The notes below the pieces were generated by a model that saw only the letters and a program-made list of their open reading frames with translations, did no database searches and was not told the DNA's origin. The translations under genes were made by a program, and so were the position numbers. A stretch of DNA of 64,000 nucleotides, taken from the NCBI GenBank assembly GCA_949361645.1, contig OX442430.1:4084749-4148748 (forward strand), written 5' to 3'. This stretch comes from Spongilla lacustris (Eukaryota; Porifera; Demospongiae; Spongillida; Spongillidae). Positions 32,615 through 46,039 of this stretch are shown here, piece by piece; position 1 is the first letter of the stretch, and every line of letters begins with the position of its first letter.

Positions 32615-34086
32615 GAGTTGATTCATCGCCGTCGACTTGCACTGTCTTTGTGCCAGTCATATCAGAAGGTGTTGTTCAAACTGGACAGTGGCTGATCAGC
32701 TTGTTCTAATCAGTTTTGTTGATGTTCAATAGATTGAGTGTGTGTCCTTTGAGATTTTTGTTGCTATTGAACTTGAAATACGTACATGTAACCATCTGCA
32801 TGCTTGTCAGCCTGTAAACCTGTTATCAGTAGTAACACCAGCAATCAAGAGCAAATAATGTGTTTGTTGTATTGGTCAATGCTCAGTGCAGGCTGGAATG
32901 AGAGCTCCAAGAACACCTTACTGGACTTGGTCATTGGGAAGTATAAGGACAAAAAAAAAACACAGAACTGACTGAGGAAGCAAATTGTAGTATACACGTA
33001 CATGTGCATTGAAAAAAACGTCCACAGCGCTTGTGGGTTTGATACACCTATAAGGATTCGGTACGGATGGCACGCGTTAATATGTGATAAGTGGGCTCAT
33101 TTCCAATCCCTTTATACCGAGTATATTATCTCTGGAAAGAGTATATGGGCATATTTTTCATTAAAGAACGGGCACGTATACCCAGGAGCAGCTGCTTTCA
33201 TGCCAGCAGCTCGAAGCCTACAATTTCTTCGAGTCTTCTGTCTACGTAATGGCATTCGTACTGCGTGGTATCACTGGTATAGGGGTCAAAGCCCTAGCCA
33301 GCTCTCACCTGGCTGATGTTGCACGATGACGTGAAGCTTGGATGATAGCTAAGCCAGACCTGATGGTTCTATTCTTTCTGGTCACTGCACATGCATGGCT
33401 GGCCAGTGGGTAAGTGTTTAATCTTTCTTGCTTCCTAAACGAGAACAGTTAGGACGAAGTCTACAACATTGCTGGGTCTGGGGACCCGAAGGATGTTTAC
33501 TAGTAGGTTTTCCTGAGCGTAAACTGACACATTGAAACTGAAGCGCTCGATCCCACATGGGAATGACACATACTTACCAGATACAATATATAGTCACCAC
33601 AGATCCGCTGGGCATCCAGTAGTTGGGCGTAGCCCGACCATACGCCACGGTCTGCTACGGCCAACCAGTTCTACCTTTTATCCATTTCTGTTGTCAGGGA
33701 TGATTCTTAGATGTAAAACGATAAAATCCCAGGCTAGAACGTTCACCATGGCGACTTCTACAACCAATCGCACAGCAACTACCAACCATTTCTTAGGCAC
33801 GGACAATAAATTTGCCAACCAAATTTAATATTCATCGATTTTGGTCACGTGCTTGAGTGTCCATTGGACCTATGTATAAGCGGATCGCGTTTTTGTAATG
33901 ATTTCATGATACGGCACAAATCCGATATGAGAGTTACTGCCGTAACTCTAAATTGCAGTAGGCATGATAAATTATATTACATTTGTACATGAAATGCAGA
34001 TAAATCATCGAATAGACACACATTTTCAGTAGAGACATTAGTCCAGTCATTGAGATAAGTTCACAGAGGAAGTGTGAAGGCTTTGG
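32615..34086. other. Gene-free stretch left of ISYNA1
   Basis: It contains the THAP-element empty-site relative (33091-33127), a copy of the short palindromic motif GTTGGGCGTAGCCCGACC (33623-33640), and inverted similarity between about 33790-33885 and 28615-28705 (shared TTATACATAGGTCCA). No gene supported. Confidence 0.45.
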
Positions 34087-35120
34087 TCAGTGAACACCAT
34101 TGTGATGCCCATTCACCAGGACTGCAGTGCCATTTTTTGTGCCATTGGTGGAAGAATGACCATTGGTGGTACCCTTGTGTTTGAGAATTTCCGTAGTGTG
34201 CGGAACGTGTTCCTCATGAGGGGATTGTCTTGCTGCCATCAGTGAGGGGATCTTGTGCTCAAGAAGCATGTGGTTGACTGGAGGCAAGCCATTGCAAGCT
34301 CTATTAAGATGGAGGGATACAGTCATTACCGATAAACACTAGATAGGTGCTATTTAATAATGATACATTATGTAGTTATAGGGGGTGGGTGTCTGAATTA
34401 ATAAAGCAAATGCTACCTCTAGTTAAAAGCACACTGTCTGGTAATTAGAAAGACTAAAGACTTTGTTGGAGAGGGTTATACCTGAAGATGTTCTCAATGC
34501 ATGCCCGCTGCCTGAACAGTGCATTCACAACAGGTGTACCAGGTGGGACCATTGGGGCTTTCAGGAGGTAGCTGAGCACTGATAACACAGGGTGGAAGCG
34601 TTCAAAACTACCCTCCTCGCTCTTCACCTGTATCCTCTCGCACAGTTCAGCGAGGATGACCAGGTCGATAATGATCGGTGATGCCAGGAGTGAGTCTTCA
34701 CAAGTATTGTGCAAGACAATCGTGTTGTGACCTCCCATGAAGATCTCAGAGGTGTACTCATCCATAGCACGCTTGCTGTCTCCAACGTAAGGGACATATT
34801 TTATGACAACCTTGAGAAGAAGGAACGAACACAAAAGTGTTGACAATGTGGTAACACTCTTCGAGTATACCTTACCACATGGTCTGGTTTCTCGCCAGGA
34901 CTGTAGAGAGTCTGGTTCGATTCTACCATATCATCAACAACATTGCTTTTGGAGATCTGGTGGACCACTTCTATCAGTTTGTATTCAAATGATTATTTGG
35001 GTGAGTTACCTCTTTAGATCTGAACTGCTGTGGAGCGGACAGGTTCTTGCCATCATTGTTTCCAAGATGGTTGTAGCTCACAATAGAAGTGGGCTATAAA
35101 TGGAATGTATTATTTACGAA

Positions 35121-35192
<72 letters not shown>

Positions 35193-36657
35193 GCATTGGA
35201 CAACAAACCTTCAATCCAGCAGATACCATGAAGTCAACAAGAACTGATTTCACTTTGGTTTGGCCAGACTTAAAATCATCTCCTCCCAGAAACACATTCT
35301 TCTGCTCTGCAAGCTCCACAACTCCAGGTACAAATGTATTTTGAGGTGACCCATTGATGTAGGTACACTATATGATAGGCAACACATAAAGACATAATAC
35401 TTCAAGTAGAGACAGGTATCCACTTACCCCCTCCAGAATACTAGCTACAGCAAAGATAGTGGATGGTGAAACTTCATCATGCTCCCTTTTGATAGCCTCC
35501 AGCAGATTTTCAGCACTGTCATGAACCCCTTCCAGTACATCACAGTAACGCTCAGTGTTGGCAGTCCACAGCACAATGACCTGTGGTCAGAGTGAGAAAA
35601 GGTATGCCTTCATGCACATTTAACTGGGCCAGGTTTGATAAGTTTCTTAAACAAAATAGCCATGTGCAAAGCATTTGCTAAGCTAATCAACTTGGAAAGA
35701 TGAAGGTATACACCAGGAAAGTAATATTCCCTGCATCTAACATCCTTGTACAGTTTTTTCACACATTTTATAACGTGAAAACTGACTCCTCTTACTACCA
35801 TTTACCTTGTCAAGTTTGCACTTCGCCTTGAAGTCCCGAATATCGGATCGAATCTGTTCCATCATCTCCCATTTTGTGCCTTAAATGGTCACGGTCAACC
35901 TTAGGTCAACATAACAGCCACACATTGATGTATTACCTTTCAGAACATTGTCAGCTCTGTCGGACTGGTTGGCAGCAATGAAGTCAGGACAATAGATGGA
36001 AGGACGAGGCTTTAGAGGTAACAGGTAGGGCTTCAGCTGGTCTTGGATTTGAACATCCAGCACCATTGCACGCTCACAAGCTTGCGCTAGGTTGACCGAC
36101 GAAATATCCCATCCTGCGCAAAGGAAAAAAAAAAACACAACACCAGGAATGCGGCGGGGTTACTTTATGGTAATTCTGTGGCATACCGTCCAGCTCAATG
36201 TCGTTCGGATTCACCATTGGAAGCACGTCCTTGAGAGGTATGTACACATCTTTGCCGTCTGCTCCAATACCGAGACTAGTAGTTGAGCTTTGCGTTATGG
36301 AGCCAAAATAATTGGCGAACTATTTTGGAGAAGAAAGTTAAATATTTTCGGGGATGGGTGTGGCACGACGCTTACTTTTTTGCCTTCCTTGGTTCTCCAC
36401 GAAACGTTCAGCTTGTTCGCTAGAATTGCAGCTGTGACCGTCGAGCCGTTGTTGCCGCCCCACCCTACCATCATGCATCCCACCCTGGGGAGCTTGCAGT
36501 CCGTCTTGAATGTTAACCTTTTGGTAGTCGGAACAACACGGAGCTTTCCCGAAGACGTGCGCTGCACCGCAGAAGTGTTATAGTCGTAGTCTGCGAGAAG
36601 GGTGCCGGTCTTCTCGTCATATTTTACACGGTCGCTCTCTACAACAAAGCTGTCCAT
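34087..36657 (-). CDS. ISYNA1: Inositol-3-phosphate synthase (myo-inositol-1-phosphate synthase)
   Basis: Cytosolic NAD-dependent enzyme that converts glucose 6-phosphate to 1D-myo-inositol 3-phosphate, the committed step of inositol synthesis. Ten exons (high to low): 36657-36376, 36319-36187, 36113-35937, 35879-35806, 35580-35428, 35367-35209, 35093-35010, 34956-34876, 34810-34482, 34300-34087; all junctions are GT-AG and keep frame, giving 561 residues, the usual animal length. Signatures: NAD-binding GWGGNNGST at 65-73, [18 protein letters not shown] at 301-311, [10 protein letters not shown] at 332-341, [12 protein letters not shown] at 385-396 and NTCEDS at 416-421. The tail after about residue 510 is a non-conserved Gly/Asn/His-rich extension. 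Intron 7 is only 53 nt. The start codon lies about 200 bp from the BBS2 stop on the same strand, leaving a very short promoter region. Confidence 0.97.
35125..35191. repeat. CA microsatellite in ISYNA1 intron 6
   Basis: About 33 CA units, ending roughly 18 bp from the donor of exon 6. Confidence 0.95.
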
Positions 36658-36661
36658 TTCT

Positions 36662-36858
36662 ATGATAATACGAATGAAGTGAAGGACTGCAGCAACACCC
36701 CACACGAAAGTCGTATGACGGGAGGTGACATCCGGTTGCCGAAAGGTCACGATCGAAGCGCATGCGCTCAATATATATACATGTATAATTAAAAAAAAAA
36801 GAAAAAAAAAGTGATATTGGCCGTACACATGTATATAATACCCGCTGCATATATCAGT
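36662..36858 (-). promoter_or_regulatory. ISYNA1: Short BBS2-ISYNA1 gap, must hold ISYNA1 promoter and BBS2 3' end
   Basis: Only about 200 bp separate the BBS2 stop from the ISYNA1 start, both on the minus strand. It contains ATATATATACATGTATA (TATA-like, around 36769-36786) and an A-run of about 19 interrupted by one G. No clear minus-strand AATAAA was found here. Promoter role is inferred from position. Confidence 0.4.
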
Positions 36859-39800
36859 TCAAGACGCACCCATCTTCATAACTTTGATAAGCTGCTCGAC
36901 GTTGTTGGACTTGAGTGCATCTCTGCATGCGGCCACAACAAGTGTTTTGGGTTTCCCCACTGCATTACACAAGGATCACCATAGCAATAAAAATAAAACA
37001 AATGACAAAGTGATATGCATGCTTGTACCTCGAAGGTTGCCTGCTTTCTGGATGGCTTGATTGACTATCTTCAGACAGTCTAGCAGCTCTATGTGGTTGT
37101 TGGACCTAATCTTGTAGCCGGTGATTAGGTCACTGTTCAAATCATGCAGCTGGATGTAAGCTTTCTTCATGTTGCTTCTGTGGGTGGTAAGGGCGGGTGG
37201 TACATCACCTTGCCGGCTACATGCATTGCCGCTCACATGTCATTCATCATCCTAGCATCTTCTGCCCTTATGATGAGATTCTTAATAATGCCCGAGTTGT
37301 CTGCCATCTCAGCTGAGAGCCTCTGCCGTGCACTCTGGTAGCCATTCACCTTCAGTGCAATTCAGTGGACTTGACAATCACATCTGCAATAACACCAAGC
37401 ACTGACCTTTGCCAGTATGCCACGCAGGTCTTCCATCTGCTTAGGAAAATCTGCTGATGATTGCAAGTTCTATGGAGGTGTGTACATGGGAGGGAGAGGG
37501 AGTGTGTACATGGGAGGGAGAGGGAGTGGGTACATGGGAGGAAGAGGGAGTGGGTACATGGGAGGAAGAGGGAGTGGGTACATAGGAGGGAGAGGGAGTG
37601 GGTACATGGGAGGAAGAGGGAGTGGGTACATGGGAGGAAGAGGGAGTGGGTACATGGGAGGAAGAGGGAGTGGGTACATGGGAGGGAGAGGGAGTGGGTA
37701 CATGGGAGGAAGAGGGAGTGTGTACATGGGAGGGAGAGGGAGTGGTCACATGGGAGTGGGTACATGGGAGGGAGAGGAAGTGGGTACATGGGAGGAAGAG
37801 GGAGTGGGTACATGGGAGGGAGAGGGAGTGGGTACATGGGAGGGAGAGGGAGTGGTCACATGGGAGTGGGTACATGGGAGGGAGAGGGAGTGGTCACATG
37901 GGAGTAGGTACATGTACATGGGAGGGTGAAGGAGTGTGGACAGGGTTGTAGGATGAGGTTGCACAACACACATTCAAAATTGAGCACAAGGTGTCCACTA
38001 TTAAATCTACATGTACCTCAATGTGAAGGAATGATGCCATGGATTGAATAATATCTCCAGCTAAATCCATATCATCAGTCTGCAGGGTCACCTATAACAA
38101 GAATATTCACTGCCCTAACCACAAGGGAATTATATGTATGCATACATGTACATGCCAACATTACTGCAACAAAAATGACCTGAAAAGACCCTACAAAAGT
38201 TGGAGTACCTTTCCATTTTGGCTGGGCTCGGCTTTTATTATGAGCAAGGTGTTTGTTCGAAGAGAGAGGTAGGCTGCATGAAGGTAGGTGTTGGTGACGG
38301 CATCAGCTCCGGGGTGGTACAGAAAGTTGTCATTGGCCCAGGCCAGAATGCGATCAAGCCTGTCATTGACATTAAACGTGACGATTCCCAGCGGCTTTGG
38401 TTCGGCACTCAGCAGGGAAGGTATGTACAGAGAAAACCTTGGTAGAACACGTGTTGCTTCGAAGACATGGAAGTGTGTGCTTCAAAGGAACCAAAAATTG
38501 CAGATTCATTGCAATGGTCATGTCCAATGTGCCCACAACATGCAATAGATATGCACAGGTACCCAGACCACCCCTACAGGATGTGGTGGTAAAACGGAGG
38601 TGTGTCTCCTTGCAAAAGGTCAAGGTTAGCAGTCACACTCCATCTGAATTCATTGATCTGCGGTATGTGTAGTTACTACATAGATATGTATGAATGTGTT
38701 TTATTTTATTTTGGTGGTTCTAGCAGGTGGGTACATGATATGGCCTATAATTTGGATATCCTAATATGACGTAATTATGGTTTATACTTGCAGAACTATT
38801 GCATCATGTTATTAATTATAGTTAATTAGGAAGTCTATTGCAACATCCTTTGCAAATCAGATGTGTTGTATATGCTCACTCCCTTCTACAGCTTCTCCCA
38901 CACACACATGTAAAACAGTAGAGTAAGCAAATTCATGGAGAGTGTAAACACTCAATGAATTTGCCACTAAGGAAGCCCACTCTGTACTCACACCATCTTC
39001 ATCACCTGACACATTCATTGGCCTGTAGCCCACACATAATACATACCCATAATGCACAATGGACCACACCTTTGCCCTCAAATAAGGCAGCTCAGGGTGG
39101 GAGCAAGGGCTGCCCCTCAGCTAGTGGTGCGCTGCTGGTACTTGATCATTACCAGGGGTTGGTGCATTTAATGGCCACACTGCCAGCTCAGGGAAAACTT
39201 CCTAACGTCCATGATGGAAATCAATTGCCTTCTGATTCTGGTGTTTGTTTGACAAACCCAGCATACACTCTGTACTTCACCAAGAGATTGATTAATTTCA
39301 TGAACTGGATGCTTCCAGGGAAAGCAATCAATCCCCATGGTGAAGTATGGGGTGAATCCTGGGTTTATTGAACAAAAGCCAGGACCAGAAGCTGAGAATA
39401 GGTCTCCATCCATTTTTTTATAAATGAATATAAAACATGCAGCACATGTGACGCTGTACTGCAATCTTGAAAGACAACACAGCAGATACCAGGTGACCCA
39501 AGTCCTACGGATGTCAAAGTGCCTGCAGTTTGCAAACACCTCCCTCTCCTCCCCCCCCCCCCCCTTTCCAGGCACTAGGAGAGCCTCCCACCCTCCTCAC
39601 CTGTTGGGCTGTCCCACATAGGCTTTGATGCTCAGGTCAGTAGAGGTGTCCTTGTCGGGATACAGCGGCATCTTTACCACGTTGGATACTTTGCTCAGTG
39701 GTGGGTGTCTATATGGGGGAGAGGGGCACATGGTCGGAGGTGTTAGATAACAAATCAGAGACTCACTCACACGACATGACTTTCCTGGTCAAACAGTCCT

Positions 39801-42800
39801 TCTGCAAAGACAGCTACACAGCGTATCACAGTCCCTACAATGTGAAGGAGGGGGAGGGGAGTGTCACATACCAACTAGGTGTGAGTCACAACCACAAGAG
39901 AAGCTGGGCTACCAAGGAACTGTGGTGGGTTTGCCCCTGATTACAAGGTAACACATACATGTGAATTGAAAGAATGCAGAATGCGTGACTACAGTGAAGG
40001 GTTTCTTGCTGGGAGGATATGAGGGAAAAACTCCTTCCTTCTCCTCCCCAAATGAGTTGACAGCATGCCACTAACTGTACATGTACATGTAATCTGAACA
40101 CACTACGTGTAAATGTCCATTTCAACACACTGGACACACCAACAATGGGACATAAGGATGTGTCGTTTTGTACAGTACCTTTGCTGGTCTGCACTGACAG
40201 CTCTATGTGAGGCTGCAGGGGGGGGGGGGAGGAGGGGAGAAAAACCATATAAGCAACACCCAGATGTACACATACACACACACACACACACCACACAAGT
40301 AAATGGTCAGTGACAAGTAAACACTGATACAAGGTGTGATGATGTTCACAAAACAACTACACATGTACTGCCCACCACCTCAATTAACCTTTTGACGTCA
40401 CACATCCTCTGTGTTTCCCTGATTATTATAACCGGATTGGGTGTGGTGTGTGACATCAGTGGTCTATTCCATGTAGGGATCTAACTACATGTAAGAATGT
40501 GATCGCACAGCACTAATGTGTGCTTTGTGTACCCGCGCTACATGTACACACACAAAAAGTGGTGTGGTGGAATATATTGCTACTGCTTGCAAACAAGTTC
40601 ACACCCAGTAATGAATGACGTAACACATTCCAAACACTGGTACTCCACCATTGATGACAGACATAATCCAATGTGCACAAATAAGGTACAAAGAGGCAGA
40701 AGTAAAAATGAAAACAACCACATAAGTACTGGCTCCGGATTTACAACGTACAGATAGTTTGGAGCGAGGGTCTGGTGTCACAGCGCTGAACTCAGTCTTG
40801 AGAATGGTTGCTGCGGGGATCATGCCCATTGGACCACTCCCGCTCATCTCAGCATACGGGTCAGCGGATTTGGCAACCTGGAAGTGTTTATAAATGTGTG
40901 TCCAGAATAACAACTGCACAGCAATGGCCGAGTTAATCACGACACTTTGGAAATCACACATCTGACTATACACATAATATGCAATGCTATAACTTCAATT
41001 ACCTTATCAATAAATCTTATTTCAGGAGTAAACAAATTAATATGCAGCCCATAATTTGAAATGCAAGCACTAACTCAGTGGAGTTGTTTATCTAGTTAGC
41101 GGTTTCTTGTGCCCCTATTGCTCAGTGTTTTAACATCACTTCAACAGCACATTGTGAACTTTTTTGTGTGCAGGTATTGAGAAGTGATAACAGAAAGCTA
41201 CACACATGTGTCTAGTACTTTACCTTCTCATTAACTTCAAAGTTTTTCAGTTCTAGCAGAAGCGTCTGCAATCAAAAAACGTACAAAAATATTTTACACC
41301 CACACCATTCAGTTGGATGCTGTATGGCTTCCCTTTCTAAACAGATTTTGACAATGAGGTACAGTACATTTTTTTAAAACTCAAGGTAATCGAACCAAGG
41401 TCCCTCCCACAGCAACCTATGTACAATGCATGCCCCCAACATGCCCAGACAGGCACCCAGGTTGCCCCCAGTATTGCTGGGGGCTCTATGGGCACTGCAA
41501 ACATTTGTGATGTGCGCCATAAACCTGCTTCCTTTGGTTCAGCTCCTTGAGCTTCTCGTTGTCCATAGCAACATCCACTGGCTTAGCAGCAGCTGGGACC
41601 ACATCGGGTAGGTAGCCCTTCACCTCACCATCCACCGAACAGCATATAAGTTCCACCTTACCATCCATACGATAGTCGGCCTGTGGTGTGCACACAGGAG
41701 TGCAACGACACATCAACAAACAGGGGAGCACCCTCCGCCCCCCATCATACTCACCTGCACAATCCCAGCAATGTGTGAGGAGAAGGAGTCCTTAAAAATG
41801 ACTTCGCCCGTCTGGCTGTTTCTGATGTCTAGTTTGCCGCTGGACCAGCCCACGATGAGCTCTGGGACTCCATCATCGTTGATGTCAAAGCTGTGCATGC
41901 AGATTGGCTGGTTCTTCGACTGGACAGCAAAACGGAAGAAAAGGCATGCACACATGCATTTGCCACATATATAGCCACGTACATAGTGTACATGTACTGA
42001 CAGTTACATGTATGTACGTGCATCATGAATTTGATGTGCCATGTTGTTGGTGGGTTGTTTTGTGCATGTGTTTGTGGATGTGTGTTTCTTTGCAATGATT
42101 CGTAAATGTGCACAGCAGTATACTACTGTGCACATTTATGTAAAAGAAACATTGCAAAGAAACAAATGCTTAGAATGCTTTTGTTATCCTAGGAGTAGCT
42201 ATGAGAAGCAGATGTGCGATTAGATCCTTTGATTTTGGAGCTAAAGATGTTGATTGGGTCCTGCCTGGTTTGCTATAACAATCCTTTCAGACACACCCCA
42301 GAGTAAGCAGACAGATGAATGACCTCAGTGGGAGGATTGTGTCAATGTACATGTATAGTGCATTTCTAAATACCAAAACATATATTCAAATACAGCAAAC
42401 AACAAATAAGGACTAATTTTTTTTTTAGGCAATGCTCTTCATACATGTACAGTGGTTCCATGACATACCTTGACACGCCAAACTCTCTCTGTTCCCTTGT
42501 ACATGCCAACAATCCCACTAGCCAATGCATAGCTGAACTGGTTATCTTTCACAGCACACAGAGAAGTCACAACATCAGCTTCTGAAAATTCTGAAATCAA
42601 AATCGACAACTTCAGCATAGGCTTTTATATATGTGGACAGTCACGTGACGTTAATCATTAGTCACACGAGTGTGCTCTTATTAGAACAAGTGACCAGTGT
42701 AAGAGAACAAGGACAGTTCAACAATAAAAGCTGATTCTTTTAATGTACACAGTGATAAAAAGAATGAGTAAAATACAATTAGTTGCAGATCTGACATACA

Positions 42801-45800
42801 CAGTAATTCCTGATGACACCTGGGCAATAAGAAGAAACTGTAGCCAGTTGGCTATGGCTTGCCATGGGAATATTGCAACTGATTTTTGCATTGTGTCTGT
42901 GTACATGTGCCTATGTGGTCTATGCATGTGTCTGTTATATACATGTACATGTGTCTTTGTACATGTGTCTTTGTACATGTGTCTGTACATGGGTCATTGT
43001 ACATATGTACTGGGTCTGTGTACATGTGTCTGTGTACATATACATGTGTCCTGTGTTAGATCTACGTGGGACTGGGCTGGGTCTTTATTTTAATCAAAGG
43101 CAATTGTATGCAAATTCTGAATTTCATAAACACATTTTGAAGTGACACACCCCACTCAAAGTACATGTACATACTAGTCACACCCCTAATTAACACATGT
43201 ACACACCTGTTGCTGGTAGTGTAATTTATAAAAAAGAACTGAGCAAAAATATAGCTTTTTAAAAAAATAGCAACACAAAATCAGAACCAAGTGAATATCG
43301 CAAGCCAAACAATGCCACAGAAAAGATTGTAGATATATATGCATAGACAATAATCTCATATTTGATCCAAGCTGACACATCAGTATTGCAACATTATCAT
43401 TCTATGACACACAATATGGGAGCTGCAAGTGGGTTAATAGCCACCAGAAGAGACGATTATCTGTAAACTGCACATGTGACTATCCAGTGCGCAAGAACTG
43501 ATGTTTGTGAGCTACGTGTACATATAGTTGTAACAACCAGCTACAAATAAAAATTATCTTGTGGACCTTTTTAAAAAACATTGTATGATGAGGCCTTGTG
43601 AACCACTTCTAGGCAGTGTAAGGCTAAGGAAGGAGGCCTTGTGAGCCACTTCTAGGCAGTGTAAGGCTAAGGGAGGAGGCCTTGTGAGCCACTCCTAGGC
43701 AGTGTAAGGCTAAGGAAGGAGGCCTTGTGAGCAACTCCTAGGCAGTGTAAGGCTAAGGGAGGAGGCCTTGTGAGCCACTTCTAGGCAGTGTAAGGCTAAG
43801 GAAGGAGGCCTTGTGAGCCACTTCTAGACAGTGTAAGGCTAAGGGAGGAGGCCTTGTGAGCCACTTCTAGGCAGTGTAAGGCTAAGGGAGGAGGCCTTGT
43901 GAGTCACTTCTAGGCAGTGTAAGGCTAAGGGAGGAGGCCTTGTGAGCCACTTCTAGGCAGTGTAAGGCTAAGGGAGGAGGCCTTGTGAGTCACTTCTAGG
44001 CAGTGTAAGGCTAAGGGAGGAGGCCTTGTGAGCCACTTCTAGGCAGTGTAAGGCTAAGGAAGGAGGCCTTGTGAGCCACTTCTAGGCAGTGTAAGGCTAA
44101 GGGAGGAGGCCTTGTGAGCCACTTCTAGGCAGTGTAAGGCTAAGGGAGGAGGCCTTGTGAGCTACTTCTAGGCAGTGTAAGGCTAAGGGAGGAGGCCTTG
44201 TGAGCCACTCCTAGGCAGTGTAAGGCTAAGGGAGGAGGCCTTGTGAGCCACTCCTAGGTAGTGTAAGGCTAAGGGAGGAGGCCTTGTGAGCCACTCCTAG
44301 GCAGTGTAAGGCTAAGGGAGGAGGCCTTGTGAGCAAATCCTAGGCAGTGTAAGGCTAAGGGAGGAGGCCTTGTGAGCCACTTCTAGGCAGTGTAAGGCTA
44401 AGGAAGGAGGCCTTGTGAGCCACTTCTAGGCAGTGTAAGGCTAAGGAAGGAGGCCTTGTGAGCCACTTCTAGGCAGTGTAAGGCTAAGGAAGGAGGCCTT
44501 GTGAGCCACTTCTAGGCAGCGTAAGGCTAAGGGAGGAGGCTTTGTGAGCAACTCCTAGGCAGTGTAAGGCTAAGGGAGGAGGCCTTGTGAGCCACTTCTA
44601 GGCAGTGTAAGGCTAAGGAAGGAGGCCTTGTGAGCCACTTCTAGGCAGTGTAAGGCTAAGGAAGGAGGCCTTGTGAGCCACTTCTAGGCAGTGTAAGGCT
44701 AAGGGAGGAGGCCTTGTGAGCAACTCCTAGGCAGTGTAAGGCTAAGGAAGGAGGCCTTGTGAGCCACTTCTAGGCAGATGTTACATTTACAGGTCATAGG
44801 CATGAGCATTTGTATGTACATACAAGCACCTGCCTGGTGGTACTAATATTGAGCAATGGACTATGGCACCTTGCATGCAACAATAAACAAAAGCTGAGAG
44901 AGAATTAATTTCAAAAGGCATACCATCTGCGCCATTCCTGCCATGTCAAACTATTCCCACATGAACCTTTCTAGGTCATATCAATGCCCGTGTGCACACA
45001 CGTCAATGAATGAATAAAGCTTACTCTAGACCAGCCAATTCCCACCTTGAAGGTCCTTACCATCCACAAGCACATCGTTGCTAAAGATCCTAATGTCGTA
45101 GTCCTCAGAACCGGCGATGAGCTCCATAATGCCATCACGATTGAAATCACATAAGGTGAGCGCTGTGACATTGTCCCCAGTCACCTGCGCAGTTAGAAGA
45201 AAGCCTTGGGTTAAATATATATCTATATATATGTATGATGCCTACGAACTTACTGTCCAAAACTGATCTTGACCCTTGCTGTCAATTCCTTGTATAGAGC
45301 AGTTTCCTCCAACAAAGGCGAGAGGTTCAGCACTGCTCGACAGCTTACCTACAAGAATGGCATTCGCACCATCTGGGAGCTGGGAAATGAGAGCAAACGT
45401 TAAAGCGTATGTAGCATAGGGAGGTCAGTCATCACAACCCATCCAAATACTACCCCTCTTGGCTCCCATTCTCCTCAGCTCCCATTTGCCTACTCCTCAG
45501 TTCCCTGAACAAATTCAAAACGCAATTCCTTGACTTTTGAGGACAAGGACACAACAGAAGTATGCAATGTGTAGGCAATTGGAACACATGTTGTTTGTTT
45601 TGAACAGTGTCCACGTACTTCCTTGTAGAATAGGTCTGCGTTCCGTTCCACATTGTAGGCGAGTAGATTGGTTTGTGAGCCCACGAGAAGCACGTCACCC
45701 TCGGCCGATAAGTCGAGCTTCCCAGAGGTGAGAGAGGTGATATGTTGTCCGATCGTTAACAAGTTTATGTCTGATGCACTGTTCGATGTGGAGAGCCTAC

Positions 45801-46039
45801 CACCAGTACGATTGGAGCTAGATGAAATTCTACGATGAGGATTGTGAAGAAACACCTAGGGCACAGCACACAAAGAGAGGTTGTCTATCACTACGCACTG
45901 GCGTAGTATTTAAAAATACAACCTTGTTGCCACTTGTGGCTGCTGTTAAACTAGGGTGCTTTCCGTCATAATTTCCAATGGTAACCAAGCGAGGGAATAT
46001 TTTCTGATTGAGTTTCAGTGTAAATACAGGAGCAAACAT
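36859..46039 (-). CDS. BBS2: Bardet-Biedl syndrome 2 protein, BBSome subunit
   Basis: Subunit of the BBSome coat that carries membrane proteins in and out of cilia. Eighteen exons (high to low): 46039-45923, 45855-45619, 45379-45254, 45184-45061, 42590-42469, 41919-41755, 41680-41525, 41265-41224, 40877-40752, 40212-40179, 39834-39771, 39708-39601, 38479-38209, 38091-38017, 37469-37407, 37349-37237, 37177-37029, 36959-36859. All are GT-AG and in phase; the product is 730 residues (human about 721). Start: [15 protein letters not shown]-terminal beta-propeller ([33 protein letters not shown]), short coiled segment, GAE-type and platform regions ([24 protein letters not shown]), helical end ([18 protein letters not shown]). 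Presence implies a ciliated organism. Intron 4 (2.5 kb) and intron 14 hold minisatellites. Confidence 0.97.
37478..37930. repeat. Minisatellite, 24-bp unit, in BBS2 intron 14
   Basis: Unit GGTACATGGGAGGAAGAGGGAGT-like, about 18 copies with some shortened TGGTCACATGGGAGT variants. Because 24 is a multiple of three, several frames stay open on both strands; none is a gene. It starts 8 bp above the acceptor end of exon 15. Confidence 0.9.
43590..44777. repeat. Minisatellite, 43-bp unit, about 27.6 copies, in BBS2 intron 4
   Basis: Unit starts GAGGCCTTGTGAGCCACTTC and contains GGCAGTGTAAGGCTAAGG. Copies differ by a few recurrent substitutions (CCACTTC, CCACTCC, CAACTCC; AAGGGAG or AAGGAAG), with no length change, so the array is regular throughout. 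Confidence 0.95.

Noticed and set aside
37352..37951. Several 85-170-codon frames with PLPPMY or MGGRGSGY repeats
   Set aside because: Products of a 24-bp minisatellite inside BBS2 intron 14, open on both strands.
38955..39575. Possible extra gene in BBS2 intron 12 (138- and 135-codon frames on opposite strands)
   Set aside because: The two frames overlap antisense, have no motifs, and the BBS2 exons on both sides join in phase across this intron.
43590..44777. CRISPR-like regular array
   Set aside because: The 43-bp units abut directly with no unique spacers, and the locus is an intron of an animal gene.
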